Shown: positions 53,080 to 61,545, counted from the stretch's first letter. The stretch is DNA of 64,000 nt from Corynebacterium glyciniphilum AJ 3170 (GCF_000626675.1 NZ_CP006842.1:248001-312000); one strand, 5' to 3'. Notes: generated by a model from the letters alone, not told the origin. Program-made: numbers and translations.

Positions 53080-53991
53080 TTATTTGCTGTACCAGCGACC
53101 GACGACGCGGTTTCCGATCCAGCCGAAGATCAGGAACACCACCACACCCAGCAGGGAGGCGAGGATGATGGCGGCGAAGAGCTCGGGGGACTGCAGGCGG
53201 GAGCGGTAGTTGTCGAGCAGCACGCCGATACCGGGGGTACCCTGCTTGAAGAAGAAATCGCCGACGATCGCACCGACGACCGACAGTCCGGCGGAGGTCC
53301 GCAGGCCGACGAAGACCGACGGCATGGCGGCCGGAAGTTCCAGCTTGCGCAGGACGGTCAGGCGGGACGGGTGGTGCAGGGCGAAGAGGTCCCGCATGCC
53401 CGGCTCCACGGACTTCAGGCCGAAAAGGGTGTTGGACACGAGCGGGAACAGGGCGATCAGTACGCAGACGAACACACGGGCGGAGAAGCCGAAGCCGAAC
53501 CAGAACCCCACCAGCGGCACCAGGGCCAGCACCGGGATGCACTGGAGGAATACGGCGTAGGGGAACAGGGCGGCCTCGGCGCGTTTGGACTGCGACATCA
53601 CGATTGCCCAGGTGATGCCGATGGCGGCGGCGATGACCAGACCGGTCAGGGCGACGGTGGTGGTCTGGCCGAGCCCCTGCCACATTTCGGTGGCGGCGGG
53701 CCCGAAGAGGCCTTCGGTGATCACCTCGTGGGGCGGTGGCATGAGGAAGCGTCGGGACTCGTCGAGGAGCAGGTAGCTCACTGCGTACCAGGCGGCGATG
53801 ACGACGCCGAAGACGGCGACGGGCAGGACGATGCCGGTGAAGGGGGCGGAGCGCAGCCTCCTGCGGGCAGACGGTGTCGTGGTGGGAGTCGAGTCAGCCC
53901 CGGCGGACGGGGCAGCCTGTGTCGTTTCCGGGCCGGACTGTGATTCTGCCCGGGTGTTCCGGATCTTCTTTTCGGTAGCTGGTGCGGTCAT
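53080..53991 (-). CDS. ABC transporter permease (NitT/TauT type)
   Basis: The protein has 303 residues. After an Ala/Thr/Pro-rich cytoplasmic N-terminus of about 50 residues there are about six membrane spans; GLGQTTTVALTGLVIAAAIGITWAIVM and the EAA-like loop FFGLKSVEPGMRDLFALHHPSRLTVLRKLELPAAMPSVFVGLR identify a binding-protein-dependent permease of the SsuC/TauC/nitrate type. ATGA overlap with the upstream ATPase gene. Confidence 0.92.
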   Translation of the reverse strand: MTAPATEKKIRNTRAESQSGPETTQAAPSAGADSTPTTTPSARRRLRSAPFTGIVLPVAVFGVVIAAWYAVSYLLLDESRRFLMPPPHEVITEGLFGPAATEMWQGLGQTTTVALTGLVIAAAIGITWAIVMSQSKRAEAALFPYAVFLQCIPVLALVPLVGFWFGFGFSARVFVCVLIALFPLVSNTLFGLKSVEPGMRDLFALHHPSRLTVLRKLELPAAMPSVFVGLRTSAGLSVVGAIVGDFFFKQGTPGIGVLLDNYRSRLQSPELFAAIILASLLGVVVFLIFGWIGNRVVGRWYSK

Positions 53992-54764
53992 GAGTGGGCC
54001 TCCATCAGTGAGTTCGAGACACGTTCGGTGAGCGTGGTGAATTCCGGGGAGAACCGGAGTTTCGGATCACGGGGGAAGGGGAACGGGACATCGACGGTGT
54101 CGACGATCGTGCCGGGGCGCCCGGACATCACGGCCACCTTCGTGGATATGAACACCGCCTCGTTGACGGAGTGGGTGATGAACAGCCCTCCGAACCGCTT
54201 CTCGGCGAACAGTTGGGTGAGCTCCACGCCGAGCCGTTCACGGGTGATCTCGTCGAGAGCGGCGAAGGGCTCGTCGAAGAGGAAGAGCTCGGGTTCAATG
54301 GTCAGTGCACGTGCCAGGGAGACACGCATGCGCATACCGCCGGAGAGCTGGTGGGGGAGATGGTCCTCGAAGCCGTCGAGACCGACGGTGGTCAGGGACT
54401 CGGCACAGCGCCGCTCACGGTCGGACTTCGACAGTCCGTCGAGCTCGCCGAGCAGCATCACGTTCTCCCTGACGGTGCGCCAGGGCAGCAGCGTAGCGTC
54501 CTGGAAGACGTACGCGATGCGGTCGGTGAACGTGGTCATCACCCCCTCGGTGGACGTCTCGAGCCCGGAGGCGAGACGCAGCAGAGTGGACTTGCCGCAG
54601 CCGGACGGTCCGACGACGCTGATGAACTCACCGGGGACGACGTTGAATGACACGCTGTGCAGCGCGGTCGTCGTGTCAGTGCCGGAGGTGAAGGTCATGC
54701 CGGTGTCGTTGAAACTGACCAGCGGTGGTGCTGTGGGGGTGGTCGGGGTGGTCGAAGCGGTCAC
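53988..54764 (-). CDS. ABC transporter ATP-binding protein (NitT/TauT type)
   Basis: The protein has 258 residues. Walker A GPSGCGKST (about 52-60), FQDATLLPWRTVRENV (Q-loop, typical of SsuB/TauB), signature LSGGMRMRVSLARAL, Walker B LFLFDEPFAALDE and the switch His in FITHSVNEAV are all intact. It energises the permease encoded next to it. Confidence 0.95.
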   Translation of the reverse strand: MTASTTPTTPTAPPLVSFNDTGMTFTSGTDTTTALHSVSFNVVPGEFISVVGPSGCGKSTLLRLASGLETSTEGVMTTFTDRIAYVFQDATLLPWRTVRENVMLLGELDGLSKSDRERRCAESLTTVGLDGFEDHLPHQLSGGMRMRVSLARALTIEPELFLFDEPFAALDEITRERLGVELTQLFAEKRFGGLFITHSVNEAVFISTKVAVMSGRPGTIVDTVDVPFPFPRDPKLRFSPEFTTLTERVSNSLMEAHS

Positions 54765-54806
54765 GGTGATTCTCCTTTGTCGCGGTGTGCGGGGCTGTCA
54801 GCCTGG

Positions 54807-56141
54807 TCAGGTCGACGGCCGGAGGTGGGGGTAGGTGGTCACGGATGTGGTACGGGCGACGAGTCGTCCGGATGAGATGACGACGCGGTCGGACGGTGCG
54901 GCGGCGATGAGTGAGGCGGTCGAGGGTGCTGGGCCGGCTGTGCCAGCTGACCGTGGGCCCGGGCTGCGGACGCACAGCAGATCGGCCCTGGCACCGGGGG
55001 TCGGGCCCGCCGGCGGCAGGTTCATCGCGGCGCGGGCACCGGTGGTGACCAGGCAGAGTGCCTGGTCCGGGGTCTGGTGAGCGGCGGTGATGAGCAGGGA
55101 GGCGGTCTCCAGGGCATCGGCCCGTCCGGTGGGGTTGAACGGGTCGGCCACGTTGTCGCCACCCGCTGCCACCCGGACGCCTCTCTCGCGTAGTGCGGTC
55201 ACGGGGGCGATGCCCCGGGAGTCGGACGCCTGGAGGTAGAGGTTGGTCGCGGGCAGGGCGATGACGGGGATGTGTGCGGCGCGGAGTTCGACGGCGGTGG
55301 TGTCGAGCTCGGCGGCGGTCATGCCGGACAGGCGGCAGCAGTGCCCGGCCGCCCGGTCCCGGCCCTCCGGCCACCCGGTGACGCGTTCGGCGTAGCGGTG
55401 GATGGTCTGGGTGCGGGACGTACGTGCGTTGGGCGAGCCTGCCGCGCCGACCTCCGTGTACTCGTCGATGTGCAGGTCACAGCCCACGGCGTGGGCTTCG
55501 GCGGCATCGATGAGCGCGTCGGTCTGGGAGAGCGGGTCGTGGGCGAGGTGCGGGGCGCCACCCACGAGGTCGGCGCCGGTGTCCAATGCCCCGGCAACTA
55601 ACTGGGCGACCCTGGAGACCGGGGTGGAGGCGGGGATGAGCGCCACGATCTGCAGTGTCATCATTTCCTCCAGTTCCCGGCGCAGCTGGTCGACGGCACG
55701 GATGCCCCGGAAGGGGTCTGTACCGGTTATGGCGTCCGGATAGACGTCGACGTGGCTGCGTACCGCGGTGGTGCCGGCGGCGAGCATGCTCAGTGCCGTG
55801 CCGCGCGCCCGCGTCAGGATGTCCTCCTGCGAGAAGCGTGCCGCAGCGGCAGACCAGGCGTCCACCGCACCGGGGAGGTCCCCGACGGGCGGGTTGACCA
55901 GGTCCCAGGAACGGGATTTGTCCAGGTGTGCGTGGGGGTCGGCTGTGGCGGGAAGCACGCTGTAACCGCGGAGGTCCAGCATGTTTTCCGAGGTGCCGGG
56001 GTCGTGGGGCCGGATGGTGTTGACCACGGAGCCGTCGAAGGTGATGTCGACGGTCCTCCCGGCGAGCTGGACCCCCGAGATGCCGGTCAGGCCGGTCAAA
56101 CCGGTCATGTCGACGAGATCAGTCGTGTCGGGTGCCGTCAT
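54807..56141 (-). CDS. Cytosine-deaminase-like amidohydrolase
   Basis: The protein has 444 residues. Ligands: HxH in ATADPHAHLDKSRSW, H-x-D-E in LHIDEYTE, His in AAGHCCRLSG, and Asp in AGGDNVADPFNP; the set matches the codA/AtzC group closely (GHDDVFDPW-type ending). It probably deaminates a pyrimidine, purine or melamine-type ring. Nine-nt tandem duplications give the N-terminal GLTGLTGISG. It is the first gene of the minus-strand operon; AGAGGAGGCC precedes the ATG at 56141. Confidence 0.88.
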   Translation of the reverse strand: MTAPDTTDLVDMTGLTGLTGISGVQLAGRTVDITFDGSVVNTIRPHDPGTSENMLDLRGYSVLPATADPHAHLDKSRSWDLVNPPVGDLPGAVDAWSAAAARFSQEDILTRARGTALSMLAAGTTAVRSHVDVYPDAITGTDPFRGIRAVDQLRRELEEMMTLQIVALIPASTPVSRVAQLVAGALDTGADLVGGAPHLAHDPLSQTDALIDAAEAHAVGCDLHIDEYTEVGAAGSPNARTSRTQTIHRYAERVTGWPEGRDRAAGHCCRLSGMTAAELDTTAVELRAAHIPVIALPATNLYLQASDSRGIAPVTALRERGVRVAAGGDNVADPFNPTGRADALETASLLITAAHQTPDQALCLVTTGARAAMNLPPAGPTPGARADLLCVRSPGPRSAGTAGPAPSTASLIAAAPSDRVVISSGRLVARTTSVTTYPHLRPST

Positions 56142-56627
56142 CCGGAGGCCTCCTCTCTGGCTCGGGTCAGGGTCGTGACTGCCGCAGAGGAGAGGTCATC
56201 GCCGGCTGCAGCAGTCGAAAACGTCGGTGTGTCTGGTTTCGACATGCAGGACAGAAGCTGACAGTGTCTGTCAGCCGGCGGTGTGCAGGAGTGCTCTGTC
56301 GTGTCCTGGTCCTGTACCGCGCCGGGCTGGGGCCGGGTAGTGGGGCAGGGACATCGGTGGTGCACCGCGTGTGGATTCGTCGTGCAGTTACGTAGACTAT
56401 GGGGCGGGTGTTTCACCTCTGTTTCCCTCCAGGATCACTTCGGTGACGCTCAGTGCCGCGGAGAGCCCGGACGTCGGCGCGATGTTTCGGGGTGGTGAAA
56501 CCTTGGGTTAATTCCCCGGTTTCGGGTGCGGAGACCTGCACGGAACCCCGTGTGACGGGCTAACGTGGCCCACGTACGCGCCGGGCTGGGGTACTTCAGA
56601 CTTCATCAGACTTCATGGAGGTACCCC
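56142..56627. promoter_or_regulatory. Divergent control region of the catabolic cluster
   Basis: This 486-nt gene-free region drives both halves of the cluster. CTGACAGTGTCTGTCAG (56258-56274) is a short perfect hairpin or operator. A TAGACT box at 56393-56398 could begin the plus-strand transcript, leaving a leader of about 220 nt rich in GC hairpins (for example CACGG-AACC-CCGTG near 56540). A 10-nt tandem duplication CAGACTTCAT occurs at 56597-56616, followed by the ATGGAGGTA ribosome binding site for the GTG at 56628. No known riboswitch is identified and no gene is seen. Confidence 0.5.
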
Positions 56628-57581
56628 GTGACCACCGATGTGATCACCGCTACCGTGGCTGCCCGACGCACCCTCACCCCGCGCGTCGAGGAGTTCACCC
56701 TGTTACTCCCCGACGACGCCCCGCTGCAGGCGTGGTCAGCCGGCTCCCACCTCGACGTCCACCTGCCGGGCTCACCCGTCACCCGCCAGTACTCCCTGTG
56801 CTCGCCGAGTTCCCGCAACAGCTACGTCATCGCCGTCGACCGCCGTGTCGAGCAGGACGGAGGGCGCGGGGGATCGGAGGCGCTGCACCGGGCCGCTGTC
56901 CTCGGAGCATCGGTGGAGGTCGGGGAGCCGAGGAACCACTTTCCACTGACCCGCGCGCTGAACTACATCTTCGTCGCTGGTGGCGTCGGGGTCACACCGA
57001 TGCTCTCCCTTGCCGCTGAGGTCGAGAGGTCCGGGCGTCCATGGCAGATGCTGTGTCTGGCGCGGACGGCGGAGGACATGCCCTACCTCGCAGAACTGCA
57101 GGGGAAGTACGGCGGGAAGATCACCTTCCACGGCTCGTCCGCAGGACGCCTTGACCTCGGTGCTGCCCTGGCTGACCTTCCCGGTGGTACGGCTGTATAT
57201 GTCTGTGGTCCCGGCACACTCGCCGACGACATCGCCGGCGCTGTCGAGGACCAGCCGGCCGTGGACGTCTTCGTCGAGCAGTTCACCGCCCCCGACCTGC
57301 AGGACGGGACGGCCATGTCCTTCGATGTCACCCTCGCGACCAGTGGTGAGACGTTCACCGTTGCGCCGGACATCTCCTTGCTCGACACTCTCGAAGGCAA
57401 GGGGAAGGTGCTCGCCTCATCCTGCCGCGAGGGGGTCTGCGGCACGTGCGAGGTGGGCGTGGTCTCCGGGGAGGTCGACCACCGGGATAACGTCCTGACC
57501 CCGGAAGAGCGCAGCGAAAACGAGTCCATGATGGTCTGTGTCTCCCGCTGCCGGTCTGGACGGCTGGTACTGGACCTGTGA
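56628..57581 (+). CDS. Phthalate-dioxygenase-reductase-like oxidoreductase (copy 2)
   Basis: The protein has 317 residues from a GTG after ATGGAGGTA. Domain order as in VanB: flavin (RQYSLCSPSSR), NAD (IFVAGGVGVTPMLSLAAEV; VYVCGPGTLAD), and plant-type ferredoxin (SSCREGVCGTCEVGVVSGE, last Cys in MMVCVSR). All four Fe-S cysteines are present. It lacks an adjacent Rieske oxygenase, so it may support another oxygenase, possibly one encoded elsewhere; IPNS-like enzymes usually need no reductase. Operon with the following two genes. Confidence 0.92.
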   Translation: MTTDVITATVAARRTLTPRVEEFTLLLPDDAPLQAWSAGSHLDVHLPGSPVTRQYSLCSPSSRNSYVIAVDRRVEQDGGRGGSEALHRAAVLGASVEVGEPRNHFPLTRALNYIFVAGGVGVTPMLSLAAEVERSGRPWQMLCLARTAEDMPYLAELQGKYGGKITFHGSSAGRLDLGAALADLPGGTAVYVCGPGTLADDIAGAVEDQPAVDVFVEQFTAPDLQDGTAMSFDVTLATSGETFTVAPDISLLDTLEGKGKVLASSCREGVCGTCEVGVVSGEVDHRDNVLTPEERSENESMMVCVSRCRSGRLVLDL

Positions 57582-58846
57582 ATACCGTGCTCTTGAAGGA
57601 TCCACTGGTGGGACCGGATATCGTGGTGCGCGGCGGACTGATCGGCGAATCTGCCGTCCCGGATGCCGAGATCGTTGACGTCTCCGGCTGTTTCATCACG
57701 CCGGGCCTGGTCAATGCCCACCACCACCTGCTCCAGTCGGCTTTTCGCACGGTGCCCGGCACCCGGGGCGTCCTGATGGCGGAATGGCTGAGGGTCATGG
57801 CCGCTGCCTACCGTGAGCATGCCGTGGACCCGGAACTCGGCCGCGCTGCTGCTGCGGTCGGACTGGCCGAGTCATTGCTCTGCGGCGTCACGACCGTCGC
57901 CGACCACCACCTGACCTGGCCCTCGGAGGTTGTCCCGGTGGAGATGGCGATGGCCACCGCGGGCGCAGCACGGCGGCTCGGGGGCCGGTTGTGTTTCGTG
58001 CGTGGGACGGCCGGCAACGATCCTGACGACGCCGCAGACTCCGTCCGCGCCATACACCAGGCATTCAGCAGCGCGTTCGAGGACGCACCGGGGATGCTGC
58101 AGCTCGCCGTCGGCCCGTCCGGCGTACACGCCGACGGACCCGAGACTTTCGCCGCTCTGGCAGAGGTCGCCCGGGACCTCGGCCTGCCGCGACGCACTCA
58201 GGCCAATGAGCAGGTCGACGTCGTCGTCGCCGCCGAGCGCTATGGAAAACGACCGCTGGAACTGCTCAGTGACTGGGGATGGCTGGAACCAGGTGTGACC
58301 GTCGCACATCTCTGCGAGATCACCCCGGACGAGCTCGCTGCCGTCGTCGAATCCGGCGTCGCCGTCACCCATGCCCCCGGGTGCGACGTTCCCATGGGGT
58401 GGGGCGTCGCCCCGGTCGCCGAACTGCTGCGCCGTGGTGTGACCGTAGGGCTCGGCACCTCCGGCGGGGGCAGCAATGACGGCGGGCACCTGCTCGCCGA
58501 CGCCCGGCTTGCCATGCAGGTCTCCGGACTGACAGGTGCGCCGGTCAGTGCGTCCGACGCCCTGGCCATCGCGACCTCCGGCTCGGCCGTCGGACTGGGA
58601 CGCCCCGAGCTCGGCACCCTCGACCCCGGAACACCCGCCGACCTGTGTGTCTGGGACATGGGCGACGTCTCCGACGCCGGTGTTCACGACCACGCCGCCG
58701 GACTGCTGTGGGCCAGTCCCGGGCGCCGGCCCCGCGACGTCATGGTCGCCGGACGCTGGGTCGTCCGCGACGGCGTCCTGCTCACCGCCGACTCCCGTGA
58801 CCTCGCGTCAGAACTGACCACCATGCTCAAGGAGAGGACAGCATGA
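57578..58846 (+). CDS. 8-oxoguanine-deaminase-like amidohydrolase with altered metal site
   Basis: The protein has 422 residues from a GTG that overlaps the previous stop codon (GTGA). The start of the barrel is normal: HxH in ITPGLVNAHHHLLQSAFR, and the strand-6 His in VTVAHLCEITPDE. But the strand-5 His of the H-x-x-E motif is Gln (RRTQANEQ) and the strand-8 Asp of the GLGTDG-type motif is Ser (VGLGTSGGGSNDGGHLL). The rest resembles 8-oxoguanine / guanine deaminases. The enzyme may be inactive, use one metal differently, or have a changed reaction. Coupled by overlap to both neighbours. Confidence 0.85.
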   Translation: MNTVLLKDPLVGPDIVVRGGLIGESAVPDAEIVDVSGCFITPGLVNAHHHLLQSAFRTVPGTRGVLMAEWLRVMAAAYREHAVDPELGRAAAAVGLAESLLCGVTTVADHHLTWPSEVVPVEMAMATAGAARRLGGRLCFVRGTAGNDPDDAADSVRAIHQAFSSAFEDAPGMLQLAVGPSGVHADGPETFAALAEVARDLGLPRRTQANEQVDVVVAAERYGKRPLELLSDWGWLEPGVTVAHLCEITPDELAAVVESGVAVTHAPGCDVPMGWGVAPVAELLRRGVTVGLGTSGGGSNDGGHLLADARLAMQVSGLTGAPVSASDALAIATSGSAVGLGRPELGTLDPGTPADLCVWDMGDVSDAGVHDHAAGLLWASPGRRPRDVMVAGRWVVRDGVLLTADSRDLASELTTMLKERTA

Positions 58847-59898
58847 TCCACGTCCCCGTCATCGACATCTCGCCGTATATCGCCGGAGGAACGGAGGAGG
58901 AACGCGACGCGGTTGCCCGTCAGGTCGACACCGCAGCCCGGGAGGTCGGCTTCATCCAGCTCGCCGGACACGGCATCGATCCCGACACCTGGGACGGGCT
59001 GGCCGATGCCCTCGACGCCTTCTTCCTGCGCGACCTCGACCTGAAGAAACGCACCGTCGCCCCGCCCGAGGTCAACCGCGGTTACTCGCCGCCGAAGTCC
59101 GAACGGCTGTCCCTGTCGCTCGGAGTGGAGTCCGCCACCGGGATGAACGACTTCTTCGAGGCCTTTAACATCGGTGCCCAGGCCAGCAGTTTCCCGGAGC
59201 TGGCATTGCCGGCGGCCGACTACCCGGAGAACGTGTGGCCGACCGAGACCGACGGCGCCATGGCGGACTTCCGGGACAACCTGGAACGGTGGTTCGACGC
59301 AGCACAGCACGTCGCGGAGACCCTGACCGTCATCTTCGAGGATGCGCTCGACGTGCCCCGTGGCACGATCACCTCGTTGGCGGACCACTCCATCGACGTG
59401 CTGCGCACCATCAACTACGCCCTGGACCCCGGACAGGCTGTGGAACTCGACGGGGAACTGACCGGCATGGGGGAGCACACCGACTACGGCATCGTCACCG
59501 TCCTGTGGGCTGACCGGGTCGCCGGCCTGCAGGTTCTCGGCGAGGACGGCAGCTGGAACGACGTGCTCCCCGAATCCGGTGCGCTGCTGGTCAACGTCGG
59601 CGACGTCACCGCCCGACTGACCAACGACCAGTGGAAGTCGACGCTGCACCGGGTACGTCCACCGGTGGTCGACGGGACCATCAGGCGCCGCCGGTCCGCG
59701 GCCTTCTTCCACGACGGCAATGTCGACGCCGTCGTCGGACCGCTGCCCGGCATGGTCGATAATGAGCACCCCGCGCGGTATGAACCGATGACGGTGGGCG
59801 AACACGTCGCCCGCAAACTCGCCGGGTCGCGGTCGTTGGAGTCCAACGCGTCCGACACCTCCCGCGAATCGGAGCGGGTGCTGTCCTCGAAACGGTGA
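58843..59898 (+). CDS. 2-oxoglutarate/Fe(II) oxygenase, isopenicillin-N-synthase-like (copy 2)
   Basis: The protein has 351 residues. VPVIDISPYIAGG and QLAGHGID mark the DIOX_N domain; iron ligands HTD (GEHTDYGIVTVLWADR) and the distal His (STLHRV), plus RRRRSAAFFHDGN for 2OG, are complete. It shares NRGYSPPKSE and many other stretches with copy 1 (15166-16239). The start overlaps the deaminase stop by 4 nt. It is likely the oxygenation step of the cluster's pathway. Confidence 0.9.
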   Translation: MIHVPVIDISPYIAGGTEEERDAVARQVDTAAREVGFIQLAGHGIDPDTWDGLADALDAFFLRDLDLKKRTVAPPEVNRGYSPPKSERLSLSLGVESATGMNDFFEAFNIGAQASSFPELALPAADYPENVWPTETDGAMADFRDNLERWFDAAQHVAETLTVIFEDALDVPRGTITSLADHSIDVLRTINYALDPGQAVELDGELTGMGEHTDYGIVTVLWADRVAGLQVLGEDGSWNDVLPESGALLVNVGDVTARLTNDQWKSTLHRVRPPVVDGTIRRRRSAAFFHDGNVDAVVGPLPGMVDNEHPARYEPMTVGEHVARKLAGSRSLESNASDTSRESERVLSSKR

Positions 59899-59923
59899 CC
59901 GGTGCCGGCCTGTGCACTCCTGA

Positions 59924-59991
59924 TGTCATCTGAGCCACCGCAGAGGTCAGCACACAGCTGATTCATGACCCCTGCGGTGACTCAGATGACA
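59924..59991. repeat. GAGTCACCGC inverted-repeat element, copy D
   Basis: 26-nt arms (59924-59949 and 59966-59991) with two mismatches; the left core reads GAGCCACCGC and the right GCGGTGACTC. It separates the convergent oxygenase gene and PNPOx gene copy 2. Confidence 0.9.
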
Positions 59992-60021
59992 GGGCGGCCC
60001 GCGGTCTCAGTCGGCGCAGGC

Positions 60022-60582
60022 TCAGCCGGGAAGGTTCTCCGTCTCCCATCCGTCGCTGGTACGGATGTACCGCACCCGATGGGACGGCCCCTCGTCGTCA
60101 CCCTCCCAGAACAGGTACTCACGGGGGACTACCGCGAAGACGGCCCAGGTCGTCGGCGGATCCTGCTCTGCCAGGTCCGGGTTCGTACGGTCGAACTCAG
60201 CCCACCGTCGTCGCCGTTCCGACCGGTCCTCCTGTGCCAGACCAGGGTCATTCAGCCAGGCGAGGAGCTGCAGGTAGCGGGGCTGGCCGGCGTAGATCCC
60301 GCGTTCCGTCTCTTCGTCAACGCGGACAGCGTCGCCGATCGCCGTGACCTGGCGTGAGGCGTCCGCAGTGAGCACAGTCAGGGAGGCTTTGCCGTCGCCG
60401 TCGATGTCGTGCACTTTCTCTGACCGGGTGTCCGTGTGGAAGAGGACCCCGCCGTCCTCCCGGACTCCGTTGACGTTGACGGTGCGGGTACGCGGGTAGC
60501 CGTCCTCGCCGACGGTGGCGAGAGTCATCAGGGTGGGGGAGTCATCGAGGTGGTCGATGAACAGCCGTACGGGATCAGTCAT
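60022..60582 (-). CDS. Pyridoxamine-5'-phosphate-oxidase-fold flavoprotein (copy 2)
   Basis: The protein has 186 residues. LMTLATVGEDGYPRTRTVNVNGVREDGGVLFHTDTRSEKV is the FMN-binding pattern, and FAVVPREYLFWEGDDEGPSHRVRY the C-terminal one; close paralogue of 49044-49628. Its start lies inside the end of the DHFR-like gene (8-nt overlap), so the two reductase-type proteins are co-expressed. Confidence 0.88.
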   Translation of the reverse strand: MTDPVRLFIDHLDDSPTLMTLATVGEDGYPRTRTVNVNGVREDGGVLFHTDTRSEKVHDIDGDGKASLTVLTADASRQVTAIGDAVRVDEETERGIYAGQPRYLQLLAWLNDPGLAQEDRSERRRRWAEFDRTNPDLAEQDPPTTWAVFAVVPREYLFWEGDDEGPSHRVRYIRTSDGWETENLPG

Positions 60583-61144
60583 GGGTCCTTTCGTGGGTCA
60601 CGTCGTACTTGAGCTGTACCATTCCATTGCCGAAGCTCCTGGATGAGCGCAGTGTCAGCGTCAACGCCAGCTCGGGAAGCATACGCAGTCCACCTCCGAC
60701 GGCGACCGGACACACGAGCATGTGGATCTCGTCCACGAGCCCGAGTCGTAGTGCCTCGGCGGCAAGGGTCGGACCGTCCACGGTCAGGTCACCGTCGGTG
60801 TCCTTGAGCTGCTGAATGTCGGCGGCACGGAACCCGCGCTCCAGGCGGGTGTGCCGCGTCCAGACCTCCGGCAGTGTTGTGGAGTAGACGATCTTCTCTG
60901 CCGCGCACCAGATCTTCGCCCATTCGGCGGATTCGTCCGATTGCGCGGCGGCGTCCGGATCGGTCTCCCAGACGTGCATCATCTCGTACATGCGCCGCCC
61001 GTACAGGTAGGTGCCCACATCGGCGGTGTCGGCGTTGATGGCGGCGAGCACCTCCTCGTCCGGCACCGCCCAGTCGAAGTTCCCGTCCTCGTCTGCGACA
61101 TAGCCGTCGGCGGAGACGAGCATTGAGTAGATCAGTCGGCCCAT
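60575..61144 (-). CDS. RibD C-terminal / dihydrofolate-reductase-fold protein
   Basis: The protein has 189 residues from the ATG at 61144. MGRLIYSMLVSADGYVADEDGNFDWAVPDEEVLAAIN is typical of DHFR-like RibD_C proteins, with DGPTLAAEALRLGLVDEIHMLVCPVAVGGGLRML the C-terminal signature. It likely reduces an unknown pteridine-, flavin- or ketone-type substrate with NADPH. GAGAGG precedes the ATG; a TAGGCT box (61171-61176, minus) could be its promoter. The upstream frame extension to 61186 lies before this. Confidence 0.85.
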   Translation of the reverse strand: MGRLIYSMLVSADGYVADEDGNFDWAVPDEEVLAAINADTADVGTYLYGRRMYEMMHVWETDPDAAAQSDESAEWAKIWCAAEKIVYSTTLPEVWTRHTRLERGFRAADIQQLKDTDGDLTVDGPTLAAEALRLGLVDEIHMLVCPVAVGGGLRMLPELALTLTLRSSRSFGNGMVQLKYDVTHERTHD

Positions 61145-61227
61145 GGTGTGCCTCTCTGGTGTGGTGTGCCCATAGCCTACGTCCAATCCGGGATCGTGCA
61201 GGAGCGGCGTCGGGCGGGGGCCCGCCG

Positions 61228-61233
61228 TAGGAT
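61228..61233 (+). promoter_or_regulatory. -10 box, leaderless promoter of the PopR/ClgR-like gene
   Basis: TAGGAT ends 6 nt before the ATG at 61240. Confidence 0.55.
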
Positions 61234-61239
61234 GGCGCC

Positions 61240-61545
61240 ATGGACGCCGAGCACAACACCGACAGCACAGTCATCCCGTTCCGCCCCCGCAGAGAGCCCG
61301 CGACACTCTGGCGTGAGGTGCTCGGGGAGGAGATCCGGCGCCAGCGCACCGCGCGCAGCGACCGGCTCAGGGACACGGCCGAGCGAGCCGGGATTTCGCC
61401 CCAGTACCTCTCGGAACTGGAACGGGGGATGAAGGACCCGTCCTCCGAAGTGCTGGAGGCCGTTGCCGGTGCGCTGGGGAACTCGTCCTTCGACCTGGTG
61501 CGTTCGGCGGCAGCTCCTAGTGGGCCGGTGCTTCTCGCCGCGTGA
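61240..61545 (+). CDS. Xre-type regulator resembling PopR/ClgR, ends in LAA
   Basis: The protein has 101 residues. The HTH at about 35-80 (LRDTAERAGISPQYLSELERGMKDPSSEVLEAVAGALGNSSFDL) closely resembles the PopR/ClgR regulators that activate clpP operons in Streptomyces and corynebacteria. It ends VLLAA; PopR and ClgR carry a C-terminal Ala-Ala degradation signal that makes them substrates of the Clp protease. The gene converges on the clpP operon with a 29-nt 3' overlap, so regulator and protease genes form a unit. Autoregulation through degradation is a natural inference. Confidence 0.82.
   Translation: MDAEHNTDSTVIPFRPRREPATLWREVLGEEIRRQRTARSDRLRDTAERAGISPQYLSELERGMKDPSSEVLEAVAGALGNSSFDLVRSAAAPSGPVLLAA

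Noticed and set aside
56460..56560. TPP, cobalamin or FMN riboswitch in the leader before 56628
   Set aside because: Short stretches such as GGTGGTGAAACC and GGGTTAAT look similar, but the diagnostic cores (for example CTGAGA of TPP, GCCACTG of cobalamin) are missing.
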